In this document: positions 7,989 to 15,926 of the stretch, piece by piece | Layout: each line of letters opens with the position of its first letter | Numbering within the stretch: the first letter of the stretch is position 1 | NCBI GenBank assembly: GCA_011174845.1 | Contig: DUEW01000002.1 | Location: forward strand, 1 to 51,983 | Source: Anaerolineae bacterium | GTDB lineage: Bacteria > Chloroflexota > Anaerolineae > Anaerolineales > E44-bin32 | Length of the DNA stretch: 51,983 nucleotides | Reading direction: 5' to 3' | Translations under genes and position numbers: made by a program | The notes under the pieces: model-generated | Database searches by the model: none | Told to the model about the DNA's origin: nothing | The model's input: the letters and a program-made list of their open reading frames with translations, nothing else

Positions 7989-8127
7989 GGGAAGATATAG
8001 AGCAGGTAACAAAGGAATGTTCACTTTCTGTTACAGGGACAACATCGTTTTAGACAAAGCTAACACGGGTTGCCGTTCCTCAGTGTTACCATCCAAATTT
8101 AGAATAAAAAAATGAAAGGACATCCTG

Positions 8128-8775
8128 ATGAACAAAGAAGATACCTTGACTAGAATTCGAGAGATAGGCTTGTTGTCGGTGATCCGCGGTCCTTCTCCCG
8201 AACTTACCTTGAAGATGGTCGATGCGCTTGTCGCTGGAGGCGTTTACGGGATTGAGATAACTTACACCACCCCAAACGCACCCGAAGTTGTTAAGGCACT
8301 CGATGAGAAATTCGGCAATCAAATCCTACTTGGTATGGGCACATTGACCAAACCGGAGCATGCGGTGACGGCAAAGGAAGCTGGCGCACTCTTTATCGTC
8401 AGTCCGCATTGTAGCGAAGAACTGGCAAAAGCCATGGTTGAAACGGGATTGGCGGTCATGATAGGTGCTCTCACACCATCGGAGGTGGTCCAAGCTCGAG
8501 AATGGGGGGCTGATGTCGTGAAGGTCTTCCCGGGATCACTTGTCGGTCCGGGATACTTAAAGGCGTTGCGTGGACCGTTTCCTGATATTCCCGTCATGCC
8601 TACAGGTGGGGTGAGTATCGAGAATGTGGCTGATTGGTTTGCCGCGGGTGCGTATGCAGTGGGAGCGGGCAGTGACCTTTGTCCAAGTGCTTGGGCGAAG
8701 GAAGGTCGCTTTGATGAGATTACCGAGCGAGCTAAAACTTTTGTGAAGGAAGTAGAGAAAGCTCGATCTGGGTAG
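8128..8775 (+). CDS. eda: KDPG/KHG-type 2-keto-3-deoxy acid aldolase
   Basis: A 215-residue class I aldolase. The active-site Glu43 is in YGIEITYTTPN, the phosphate-binding turn is GMGT (69-72), and the Schiff-base Lys132 is in VVKVFPGS. PTGGVS (158-163) binds the phosphate end. The family cleaves 2-keto-3-deoxy-6-phosphogluconate to pyruvate and glyceraldehyde-3-phosphate, or KHG or KDPGal. The usual FPA after the lysine is FPG here, so a non-standard keto-deoxy acid is possible. No sugar-acid dehydratase is found in the window. AAGGA sits 8-9 bases before the start. Confidence 0.88.
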   Translation: MNKEDTLTRIREIGLLSVIRGPSPELTLKMVDALVAGGVYGIEITYTTPNAPEVVKALDEKFGNQILLGMGTLTKPEHAVTAKEAGALFIVSPHCSEELAKAMVETGLAVMIGALTPSEVVQAREWGADVVKVFPGSLVGPGYLKALRGPFPDIPVMPTGGVSIENVADWFAAGAYAVGAGSDLCPSAWAKEGRFDEITERAKTFVKEVEKARSG

Positions 8776-8825
8776 AACGGAATGCGTGGTAGTAGGGTCA
8801 GGGTGCTTGAGATCCCTAAAACTTT

Positions 8826-8842
8826 ATCACCTGGCAGGTGAT
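8826..8842. promoter_or_regulatory. Perfect 17-bp palindrome, candidate operator
   Basis: ATCACCTG-G-CAGGTGAT is a perfect inverted repeat with a single-base centre, between the aldolase gene and the hydroxyacid dehydrogenase gene. There is no following T-run, so it fits an operator better than a terminator. A related shorter palindrome CACC-GCTA-GGTG occurs at 9997-10008, before the shikimate-dehydrogenase-like gene. This could mark a shared regulator, but it is only two sites. Confidence 0.3.
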
Positions 8843-8959
8843 GTTCTGCATTCAACCAGACTCGCAGACAGGATTGTGCCAATAAGGTAAAAGCGAGATG
8901 GGAATAAAGTCCAAAGGAAGGCATTAGATTCATACCGTTTTGGAATTATAGGAGGGCAG

Positions 8960-9928
8960 ATGCCTGATCTTAAGGAATATCGTGTGTTGGTCACACCAAC
9001 TTCGTATGCAAAAAACGATGCCAGGCTTCGCATTAACCTGGAGGAAAAGGTCAAAGAGGTGGTGTACAACACCACCGGGCGGCCGTTGTCGTCCGATGAG
9101 TTGCTGGATTTGATCCCTGAAATAGATGGATACATTGCCGGATTGGATGCCATAGACCAGAGCGTTATTGAAGCTGCTGATCGGCTGCAAGTCATCGCCC
9201 GTTATGGTGTTGGGGTGGATAAAGTTAATCTGGAGGCTGCAAAGGAAAAGGGTGTCGTGGTTACCAATACACCTGGCGCCAACTCGGTATCGGTAGCAGA
9301 GTTAACGGTGGGACTAATCCTGGCTCTTGCTCGCCACATTCCCGCGGCAGCAGAAGCGACGAAAGCAGGAGAATGGCCACGTCTCTCTGGGATGACATTA
9401 GAGGGAAAGACCATAGCTCTTCTTGGGTTTGGGTCGATCGCAAAGCATGTCGCGCGTCGGTTACAGGGCTTTGACTGTAAGGTTATCGCTTATCATCCTT
9501 CATTCAATATAGAAGCTGCGGAGGCTCTCGGAGTAGAACTACGCCCTCAGGATGACCTCATTCGTGAAGCAGATTTCCTCTCGTTGCATATGCCTGTGCT
9601 GCCTGAAACGAGGGGGATGGTCAACGCCGATTTCATCGACAAGATGAAAGATGGTGCATATCTCGTCAACACCTCAAGGGGAGAATTGATCAACGAAACC
9701 GCTCTTCTGGAAGCCTTGAAGCGCGACAAATTGCGAGGTGCTGCGTTGGATGTTTTTGGAAAGCAACCTCCAGGTGCCGATCATCCGCTTCTGGCATTAC
9801 CGCAGGTGATCGCGACACCGCATATGGGGGCACATACAGACGGTGCGACCAATGCGATGGGATGGATCGCAATGGAGGATTGCCTAGCTGTTCTCAGAGG
9901 GGAAGAGCCAGTTTATCGGGTGGTATAG
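8960..9928 (+). CDS. D-isomer-specific 2-hydroxyacid dehydrogenase
   Basis: The 322-residue protein resembles phosphoglycerate dehydrogenase without a regulatory ACT domain. It has a nucleotide-binding GFGSIAKHVARRL stretch near residues 155-167, catalytic Arg in NTSRGELIN (about 238), Glu near 262 and His in ATPHMGAHT (about 285-292). RYGVGVDKVNL near 76-86 is the substrate-loop motif. It reduces a 2-keto acid or oxidises a D-2-hydroxy acid with NAD. In this cluster the substrate may be glycerate, a sugar-derived hydroxy acid or a product of the aldolase. AGGAGG is well placed before the ATG. Confidence 0.88.
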   Translation: MPDLKEYRVLVTPTSYAKNDARLRINLEEKVKEVVYNTTGRPLSSDELLDLIPEIDGYIAGLDAIDQSVIEAADRLQVIARYGVGVDKVNLEAAKEKGVVVTNTPGANSVSVAELTVGLILALARHIPAAAEATKAGEWPRLSGMTLEGKTIALLGFGSIAKHVARRLQGFDCKVIAYHPSFNIEAAEALGVELRPQDDLIREADFLSLHMPVLPETRGMVNADFIDKMKDGAYLVNTSRGELINETALLEALKRDKLRGAALDVFGKQPPGADHPLLALPQVIATPHMGAHTDGATNAMGWIAMEDCLAVLRGEEPVYRVV

Positions 9929-10206
9929 ATAAATATGACGTGCGAAGAGCAAGTCACTTTTTCAATTCTTGTAGCCTAAGACACGGGGAATTTATCCACC
10001 GCTAGGTGACTCGGAAAACATCAAAGATAGGAACAAGAAATCCGCAGATTGTACGAGAATGAGCAGAACCAGCCGAAGTATCGTCAACAGAACCAACGAG
10101 ATAAATATAATATATAGTTCCTGTTTAATCTGAGCGGGAGGCTCTCAAAGATTATGGCATAGCCAATTGGGCGTTCATCGCAATGGCAGAATAGAAGTAA
10201 CTTAAT

Positions 10207-11199
10207 GTGAAAGACAGTATTGATATGGAATATCCCATTCTAACGAAATCAGTCCCGACTTTTTACTTCATCGGCGTCACGACAAGTGAATCATCGATCA
10301 TGAAGGTTTTTCCGTTATGGGCTGAAGCCCTTGGTCGCCCGGAGGTCGTGATCGAAGGAATCGATCACGCGCTACATGACGATCATGGTGCATACCGACA
10401 TACAGTTGCGCAAATAAAATTCGATCCTCTCTCATTGGGTGGGCTTGTTACAACGCACAAGATCGATATCCTTGAGGCTGCGGGGGACATGTTTGAGATC
10501 CTTCATTCCTCTGCACAGCTGACCGGTGAGGTCTCATGTATCTCCAAGCGAAATGGCATACTTGTAGGTCACGCAAAGGACGTACTTACCGCAGGACTGA
10601 GCCTGGACGCAGTTTTGGGTGAAAATTATTTCGCCAGAACGGGAGGCCATGTGATGAATATCGGAGCGGGCGGATCAGGTAAAGCCATCGCACTTCACCT
10701 GATTCAAAAGGAAAATGCAGGTGATCGACCGCGACGATTTGTAATGGTTAATCGGTCAAAACCGCGCTTGGTTAAATGTCAAGAGATGGTAGAAAGTTTG
10801 GAGACGGATATCCAGTTTGAATATATTCTCAACAACGATCCTAGGGTGAATGATGAGATCATGGCGAGTCTACCGGAGGGCAGTGTCGTGATCAACTCCA
10901 CGGGCATGGGAAAGGACAGACCCGGCTCGCCGATCACCGATCATGGGCTTTTTCCCCGTAATGGTGTTGCGTGGGAGATCAACTACAGGGGCGAGTTGGA
11001 TTTCTGGCACCAAGCGAAGGCTCAAGAGGAAAGCCGCGGGGTCTTTGTGGAGGATGGTTGGTTGTATTTTCTCCATGGATGGGCTCAGCATATTGCCGAA
11101 GTGCTGCACATCGAGATGGATAAAGAGATTTTTAAAAAGTTGGCGAGCTTGGTCGCAGATTTGAGGCCAGAGTTAGTACCGATACCAAGGTCAGGATAG
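10207..11199 (+). CDS. Divergent shikimate dehydrogenase-like oxidoreductase
   Basis: The 330-residue protein has the AroE two-domain layout. The N-terminal part ends in VTTHK (Lys about 86) and GEVSCISKRNGILVGHAKD (Asp about 125), which align to the AroE catalytic Lys/Asp pair. A NAD(P)-binding GAGGSGKA segment lies near 158-165. However, the SLSP-like serines that bind the shikimate carboxylate are replaced (TTSESS), and GAVNT becomes GEVSC. It is also about 60 residues longer than AroE. It is therefore probably a catabolic dehydrogenase acting on another cyclic polyol acid. The start is a GTG at 10207 with no good ribosome site. An ATG at 10225 is an alternative. Confidence 0.72.
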   Translation: MKDSIDMEYPILTKSVPTFYFIGVTTSESSIMKVFPLWAEALGRPEVVIEGIDHALHDDHGAYRHTVAQIKFDPLSLGGLVTTHKIDILEAAGDMFEILHSSAQLTGEVSCISKRNGILVGHAKDVLTAGLSLDAVLGENYFARTGGHVMNIGAGGSGKAIALHLIQKENAGDRPRRFVMVNRSKPRLVKCQEMVESLETDIQFEYILNNDPRVNDEIMASLPEGSVVINSTGMGKDRPGSPITDHGLFPRNGVAWEINYRGELDFWHQAKAQEESRGVFVEDGWLYFLHGWAQHIAEVLHIEMDKEIFKKLASLVADLRPELVPIPRSG

Positions 11200-11251
11200 T
11201 AACTATCTATCTCATCGAATATTTTCGATCGATGTTGATAAGGGGTGAAGT

Positions 11252-11785
11252 TTGGATTTCACAAATGTAGTCAGAACGAGAAGAAGTATCAGATCCTACA
11301 GTAGAGAGGAAGTTCCTGATAACCTTTTACAGAAAATCCTGGATGCCGCCAGAGTCGCTCCTTCAGCAAATAATCGACAACCCTGGCGGTATATTGTCGT
11401 TCGTGAAACTAAGACGATATATAAGATAGCCCAGTTGGCTGCAAACCAAATCTTCATTGCAGAAGCACCGATCGTTGTTGTCCTTTGTGGTCGAAAATAT
11501 GTCAATCAGTATAGTTGGTTTGGAGAGTGTATGTATCTATTAGAAGCGGCGATTTCGATGGATCATCTTGTGCTCGCGGCCAGGAACGAAGGTTTGGGGA
11601 CATGTTGGGTTGGCGCTTTCGATAAGTGGGGTATCGAGGAGTTGTTAGATATCCCTCCAGATTTTCCACCCGTTATGCTCACGCCCTTGGGATACCCAAA
11701 GGACAAAATCGCGTTCTCTGAGGTTATAGACCGAAAACCGATCAATGAGATTTGCTATTCCGAAAAATTTGGCAACAGGTCTTGA
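11252..11785 (+). CDS. Nitroreductase family FMN oxidoreductase
   Basis: A 177-residue single-domain nitroreductase. The N-terminal RTRRSIRSY segment binds the FMN phosphate, APSANNRQPW near 38-47 is the standard family signature, and GLGTCWVGAF near 112-121 is the second FMN loop. The start is a TTG at 11252 with AGGGGTG a few bases upstream, which matches the usual MDF-x-x-VV-x-x-RRSIR start of the family. It probably uses NAD(P)H to reduce a quinone, flavin or unsaturated compound. The link with the preceding cluster is by position only (52-base gap). Confidence 0.88.
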   Translation: MDFTNVVRTRRSIRSYSREEVPDNLLQKILDAARVAPSANNRQPWRYIVVRETKTIYKIAQLAANQIFIAEAPIVVVLCGRKYVNQYSWFGECMYLLEAAISMDHLVLAARNEGLGTCWVGAFDKWGIEELLDIPPDFPPVMLTPLGYPKDKIAFSEVIDRKPINEICYSEKFGNRS

Positions 11786-12179
11786 TTTTCATCTAGGGAT
11801 TCGCAAAAAAACAGAGATGACATCTGCTCTGTATCCTATTTTCTTCCTTGTATCCCACTAATCCACAATTAGTTAACTGATCTGTCTTTTCTCGTGATAG
11901 CTGACCAAGGGTCGGTTTCTTTAAGTTGATCCCGGTTGCAAGGCAATTCTTTTGCTATTCCTAGTTCCTGTCTGACTAGCGGCATCTACTGGGGATTTAA
12001 GTGTCGTCCATCTATCGGTTAGCCAGTGGGTAATCGAAGATCAATCTTGGTGATTTCGATGGCAAGACTACAAGGAGATTTAAGAAAGTTGGAGGCGATG
12101 ATTATTATCATTCTAATTGGGGTCGAGAACAAACACCATGTGTTGGGTTAAATTCCTTTGTGTGGTTATCGTGAATCAA
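11786..12179. other. Convergent intergenic region
   Basis: This 394-base gap separates a plus-strand and a minus-strand gene end. I see no gene. The only structure I would note is the hairpin at 11811-11832. Confidence 0.5.
11811..11832. terminator. Possible bidirectional terminator
   Basis: ACAGAG-N10-CTCTGT is preceded by a run of seven A and followed by a T-rich stretch (TATCCTATTTTCTT). It lies 26 bases after the nitroreductase stop. The stem is only 6 bp, so support is modest. Confidence 0.35.
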
Positions 12180-12845
12180 TCATCGCGCCGGAAGCCCCGG
12201 GATCACCTCTGCCGCGTATCCATAGAGATGTTCAATGAATCCTATAGATATTAACTCGCCCTGGGGTCGTTCATTTTCGATGTTCAGGATAATCTCAGAT
12301 ATTGAGCAATTGTGGATTTGAGCATCACGAAGGATCTTACTATCAGCATTACGACACAATTCCTTTAGGGTGTACATAAAACCGCCACCATGCGCAACAA
12401 CGATAACATTTCGGTTGTCATGATCTCCAAATATTCTTACATAACCTTTACGCATTCTTTCCCAAAGTTCGATGTAGTCTTCACCGCCAGGGAATCTTGC
12501 CTCGAATTTTCCATGGAACCAATCATCGATGATCTCCTGGTGAACGGAAAAGATCTCACCCCTCATGGGCTGACCATCAAACTCACCTACATTAACCTCT
12601 AAGAATTCTTCGATCAAGACAACATCTAAAGTTATGGGAGCAGCTATGATCTTTGCTGTTTCTATGGCTCGTTTCAAGGGGGAAGAGTAAATTCCATCTA
12701 TTTGCTTATTCTTGAAGTACTCTGCTGTTTGCTCCGCCTGTAATATACCCTTTGGAGTAAGGGATTGATCGAGCTGTTCATAAGAGAAGACTTTAATAAT
12801 GTTAGCCAAAGTCTCGCCATGTCGCACCCAAAAGAGCCTATTCAT
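12180..12845 (-). CDS. Histidine phosphatase family protein (phosphoglycerate mutase-like)
   Basis: From the ATG at 12845 the protein has 221 residues and begins MNRLFWVRHGET, the phosphohistidine RHG motif. A second catalytic His lies in VVAHGGG near residue 148, with the acid Glu in the region after FLEVNVGEFDG. AAGGA lies 7 bases before this ATG. The frame is open 29 codons further upstream, but those residues do not fit the family. Members are small phosphatases or mutases acting on phospho-sugars, cobalamin precursors or other phosphates. The substrate is not predictable here. It is 94 bases downstream of the kinase-like gene at 12940 and may share its transcript. Confidence 0.87.
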   Translation of the reverse strand: MNRLFWVRHGETLANIIKVFSYEQLDQSLTPKGILQAEQTAEYFKNKQIDGIYSSPLKRAIETAKIIAAPITLDVVLIEEFLEVNVGEFDGQPMRGEIFSVHQEIIDDWFHGKFEARFPGGEDYIELWERMRKGYVRIFGDHDNRNVIVVAHGGGFMYTLKELCRNADSKILRDAQIHNCSISEIILNIENERPQGELISIGFIEHLYGYAAEVIPGLPAR

Positions 12846-12939
12846 TTCACGATCCTTGTCATTTATTTTATCGATAATGCAAAGTTTCCCGCAATCAATG
12901 AGGGAGCATTGTAAGGACTGACGAAAGATCACCTATTAT

Positions 12940-13629
12940 TTATGTATCCATATTCTCTTTCAAGAGAATCATCCCAAGCTGTCTAAACGCGTTTGGTGGC
13001 GGACCGGATTCCATGTGCCCTTTTATCATCTTGGCACATTTCAGTGGTGTGAGGTTGGTTGAGTCGATGTCTAGATCGTATGATCCATGAGCATCAACGA
13101 GAGCATGCGTAAGGTGATAATGTCCTTTAGCATGACCGATCCATCGATCCCCTCGTTCATGCTCTCTCCGTTCAATTTCTTCAAGGGAACATCGTACTCC
13201 TACGAATAGGATCTCAAAATCTCGCAATGTAGCGAGATACCCCTCGAGTTGACCATCATAAATCACATTCTCGTCGACGATGAGATTGTTTCCGGCGGAG
13301 GCGAGGCCCGCAATCGCTCGGTACATTCCTTCAAGAAGTCTGTATCCGATGGGACCTGGCGTAAGGTCATACCAGATCTCATCCCCATCTATGACTGTTC
13401 TCCAGCGGAAGCCTTGGTACGCGGGATCACCTTCAGATGGGTCTTTGCCAAAATATCGTCGAGGCATCATATTATAGAAAATGTCGACGCCTACATGAAG
13501 GTAAGGCTCATCAATTAATTGCTGTAATTCTTTTGCAATGGCAGTTTTTCCAGTGCTTGATGGTCCATTCATAAAAATGATCTTACCAGAAGGCATTGGT
13601 TGCATCCTATTGGGTTCTTCATCCTCCAT
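12940..13629 (-). CDS. Chloramphenicol phosphotransferase-like P-loop kinase
   Basis: The protein (about 229 residues from the ATG at 13629) has a Walker A loop GPSSTGKT near its N-terminus and the CPT-family pattern: LIVDENVIYDG, then FVGVRCSLEEIERREHERGDR with Arg-rich lid residues. The ending KGHYHLTHALVDAHGSYDLDIDST is typical of this family. Streptomyces CPT phosphorylates chloramphenicol, but most relatives have other, unknown alcohol substrates, so resistance should not be assumed. GGAG lies 4 bases before 13629. ATGs at 13650 and 13605 are alternatives. It is transcribed divergently from the GntR gene and co-directionally with the histidine phosphatase. Confidence 0.8.
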   Translation of the reverse strand: MEDEEPNRMQPMPSGKIIFMNGPSSTGKTAIAKELQQLIDEPYLHVGVDIFYNMMPRRYFGKDPSEGDPAYQGFRWRTVIDGDEIWYDLTPGPIGYRLLEGMYRAIAGLASAGNNLIVDENVIYDGQLEGYLATLRDFEILFVGVRCSLEEIERREHERGDRWIGHAKGHYHLTHALVDAHGSYDLDIDSTNLTPLKCAKMIKGHMESGPPPNAFRQLGMILLKENMDT

Positions 13630-13778
13630 AGATCTCCGGATGAATACCATATTAAACGCAGTATCGAGTATATGTATCTCTTGTATTATTCAACGTAGGT
13701 TAATGAACGCTAGCATTATTCAACAATTTTGAAAAATAACTTATTGGCGATCGATCGATGAGCAAGAGAATCCCCAAG

Positions 13779-13807
13779 TTGACATTGTCTACACCCTACT
13801 CTATAAT
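13779..13807 (+). promoter_or_regulatory. Consensus sigma-70 promoter of the GntR gene
   Basis: TTGACA (13779-13784) and TATAAT (13802-13807) are both perfect consensus hexamers with the optimal 17-base spacer. The GntR start is 58 bases after the -10 box. This is the clearest promoter in the window and predicts strong transcription unless repressed. Confidence 0.85.
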
Positions 13808-13829
13808 GCAAGTTGATATGACATGCTGA

Positions 13830-13852
13830 CTACATGATATTATTTCAAGTAG
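13830..13852. promoter_or_regulatory. Candidate autoregulatory operator for the GntR regulator
   Basis: CTACATGA-N7-TCAAGTAG is an inverted repeat with 7 of 8 arm positions matching. It lies 23 bases after a perfect -10 box and just before the GntR coding sequence. A repressor bound here would block this promoter. I did not find a second full copy elsewhere in the window. Confidence 0.45.
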
Positions 13853-13865
13853 AGAAATTACACAA

Positions 13866-14738
13866 ATGATTGATATAGATAACGAAATCCCCTCTTCAGT
13901 AATTCGCGTCGATCGCAACAGCCGAGTGCCGTATTACGCACAAATCATTGAGTCCATTCAAGAGCGGATTGAGAATGGGCAATGGCAAGCTGGCTATCAA
14001 CTTCCTGGCGAATCAGAGCTCTGCCGGATGTTTAATGTCAGCAGGACGGTCATTCGTCAAGCGCTAGGCGAATTAGTATATGAGGGTTTAATCACCCGAG
14101 TAAAAGGTAAAGGAACTTTCATCGCAGAACCAAAGATTGGTGAAAGTCTCGTGCAAAAACTTACCGGCTTTTACCACGATATGGCTGAGCGGGGCTATGA
14201 GCAAGCCACCAAAGTTCTCGAACAGGACGTGATACCTGCGAGCCCCAAGGTTGCGAGTTATCTTCGTCTTCGTGAGGGCGAAGAGGTCCTCAGACTTACT
14301 CGTAAGCGGTCAGTAATGGGGGAACCGATCGTCCTAGTTACCACCTATTTGCCTTACAAATTGTGCCAAGGCTTAGAAAACGAAGATTTCACAAATCAAT
14401 CGTTGTATGAAGCCTTGGAACGCAAGTTTAATCTCACCATCGTTTATGGAAAACGAACCGTTGAAGCAGTCCCAGCTAATGAGTATGAGGCAGAGATTTT
14501 AGAGACTGAGAAAGGTGCTCCACTCATTCTGCTGGACAGCATCAGCTACATAGGGGATGGGACACCGATTGAGTACTACCATGCACTACACAGGGGAGAC
14601 AGGACTCGATTTGAGGTCGAACTCGTTCGGTATGAAGAGCGAGGCACCAATAGGAAACCCCTTGGCCGAACTGAAGTTCCTCCACAGGGCAGCGCGTTCA
14701 TTACAGAGAGCAACAATCCATCGCGATCGGAAGGATAA
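13866..14738 (+). CDS. GntR family transcriptional regulator with UTRA domain
   Basis: The 290-residue protein has an N-terminal winged helix (about residues 20-90) with LPGESELCRMFNVSR and VIRQALGELVYEGLITRVKGKGTF, the classic GntR/HutC DNA-binding block. A UTRA effector-binding domain follows (about 105-250), which in relatives senses a small sugar or sugar-phosphate. The C-terminal 40 residues are polar and probably flexible. It is the first gene of the transporter cluster and most likely represses it until its ligand appears. A consensus promoter and an inverted repeat precede it. Confidence 0.93.
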   Translation: MIDIDNEIPSSVIRVDRNSRVPYYAQIIESIQERIENGQWQAGYQLPGESELCRMFNVSRTVIRQALGELVYEGLITRVKGKGTFIAEPKIGESLVQKLTGFYHDMAERGYEQATKVLEQDVIPASPKVASYLRLREGEEVLRLTRKRSVMGEPIVLVTTYLPYKLCQGLENEDFTNQSLYEALERKFNLTIVYGKRTVEAVPANEYEAEILETEKGAPLILLDSISYIGDGTPIEYYHALHRGDRTRFEVELVRYEERGTNRKPLGRTEVPPQGSAFITESNNPSRSEG

Positions 14739-14797
14739 AGAAAGACCAACGGCTCTACAAGTAAAACATTATCAATAGGCCTATGGAGATGGGGGAC

Positions 14798-14830
14798 ATG
14801 ATTGAGTTCGTTTTTTGGGGGTGTGCGTGA
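14798..14830 (+). CDS. Possible 10-residue upstream minicistron
   Basis: An ATG at 14798 with GGAG 9 bases upstream opens a 10-codon frame (MIEFVFWGCA) whose TGA overlaps the GTG start at 14827 (GTGA). That arrangement is typical of translational coupling. It may only place ribosomes for the next gene. It has no homologue that I recognise and could be chance. Confidence 0.3.
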   Translation: MIEFVFWGCA

Positions 14831-15660
14831 CAAGTACACCACAAGAGAAACGAGCAGCAGGCAAGGCGAAGCTTGAACAAGCTTTCGAGGCTGCCCAGCC
14901 AGCACTTCAGCTCGGGGGTGTTGCAGCTACTGACCCAAGATTTGCCAGGACTGCTGCTGATGCAGGCGTCCGAATTCTGGAACCTAACCATACGGCCATC
15001 TCCTGCGCACGCGCTCAAAGGGGCTTAACTTCCATGCGCGAGGCGTATACCTATAAACACGAACTCGACTTCAACGTCGTGCTCGAAGTCGTTAGCACAC
15101 TTCGGCATGTTGTACCTGAACATGTTTTCCTCCTCAGCGCGGCCCCAGGCACGTTTGACGAAGCAGAGCCTACCTTTGAGGAAAAACAGGCACACTTGCT
15201 CTCTAAGGCAGGAGCGGATGGCCTCTTTGTGGAGAAGAATAGCTACGATGAGGTCCATCGTTTGACACGAATTGCCCACGATGCAGGTTTATTAATCCAA
15301 GCAGGTTTTCAATTGCGCTCCCCAGGAGCGAAGACAGCGGTAATCCCTATAGAAACACCGGGAGACGCGTCGAAGGCAGCCAGACGACTCATGAACATGG
15401 GTGTTGACATTGTGGGAATGCGGTTTTCAGGGATCTTTAAGAGTCTTGAGGCTGGTGCTATTGCACCCGAGGAGTTGGATTGTCTTTCGTCTATGGTATC
15501 CGAGGTGCCTGGAGCAACGGTTGTCTACGCGGGAGTAAATGTCAGTAATCTCCCTGCTGTGGCTGAGACGGGTGTCAAGATGGTGGGCGTAGCTTCCGCG
15601 GTAGATGACTTAGTATATAAAGCTTTATTCGAAGCAATTGACCAGTTTTCGATCTATTGA
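14827..15660 (+). CDS. Conserved TIM-barrel-like protein of unknown function
   Basis: About 277 residues from a GTG at 14827. I do not recognise a named family. The alternating strand/helix pattern and repeated AGADG, AGLLIQAG, MGVDIVGMRF and TVVYAGVN segments look like a TIM barrel. A possible phosphate-binding end lies near the C-terminus (AGVNVSN followed by GVKMVGVASAVDD), as in many barrel enzymes for phosphorylated sugars. There are no transmembrane segments. An upstream TTG (14815) or GTG (14821) is also possible. It lies between the regulator and the transporter, so it probably acts on the imported substrate, perhaps as an epimerase, isomerase or aldolase. Confidence 0.7.
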   Translation: MTSTPQEKRAAGKAKLEQAFEAAQPALQLGGVAATDPRFARTAADAGVRILEPNHTAISCARAQRGLTSMREAYTYKHELDFNVVLEVVSTLRHVVPEHVFLLSAAPGTFDEAEPTFEEKQAHLLSKAGADGLFVEKNSYDEVHRLTRIAHDAGLLIQAGFQLRSPGAKTAVIPIETPGDASKAARRLMNMGVDIVGMRFSGIFKSLEAGAIAPEELDCLSSMVSEVPGATVVYAGVNVSNLPAVAETGVKMVGVASAVDDLVYKALFEAIDQFSIY

Positions 15661-15926
15661 TAGGTAAACATAAAGGTAAACGGTAAATTATTAATCGCGA
15701 TGTGCAATTGATCTGTCACCCGGGTACCGATGAAGACGTGAAAAGGAGGAAGGGATTGAACAGAAGAAAAACGTAATTACTTGGATAAGGCACACTATTA
15801 TGAAAAAAGCTTGCTTGTAGCACTTCATGGAAATCTATCCGAGTAGACTAAGCGGTTAGAGACACTGAACTTAATGAGTGTGCCTCATATGGTCATACAC
15901 AACAACAGTAGTGGGAGGAGAATACA

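Noticed and set aside
12940..13629. Chloramphenicol resistance gene
   Set aside because: Family similarity only. Most members of this P-loop kinase group are not resistance enzymes and there is no resistance context.
14798..14830. Second selenocysteine codon (TGA of the short frame read through)
   Set aside because: Continuing past this TGA gives no conserved sequence, and there is no CxxC-like context.
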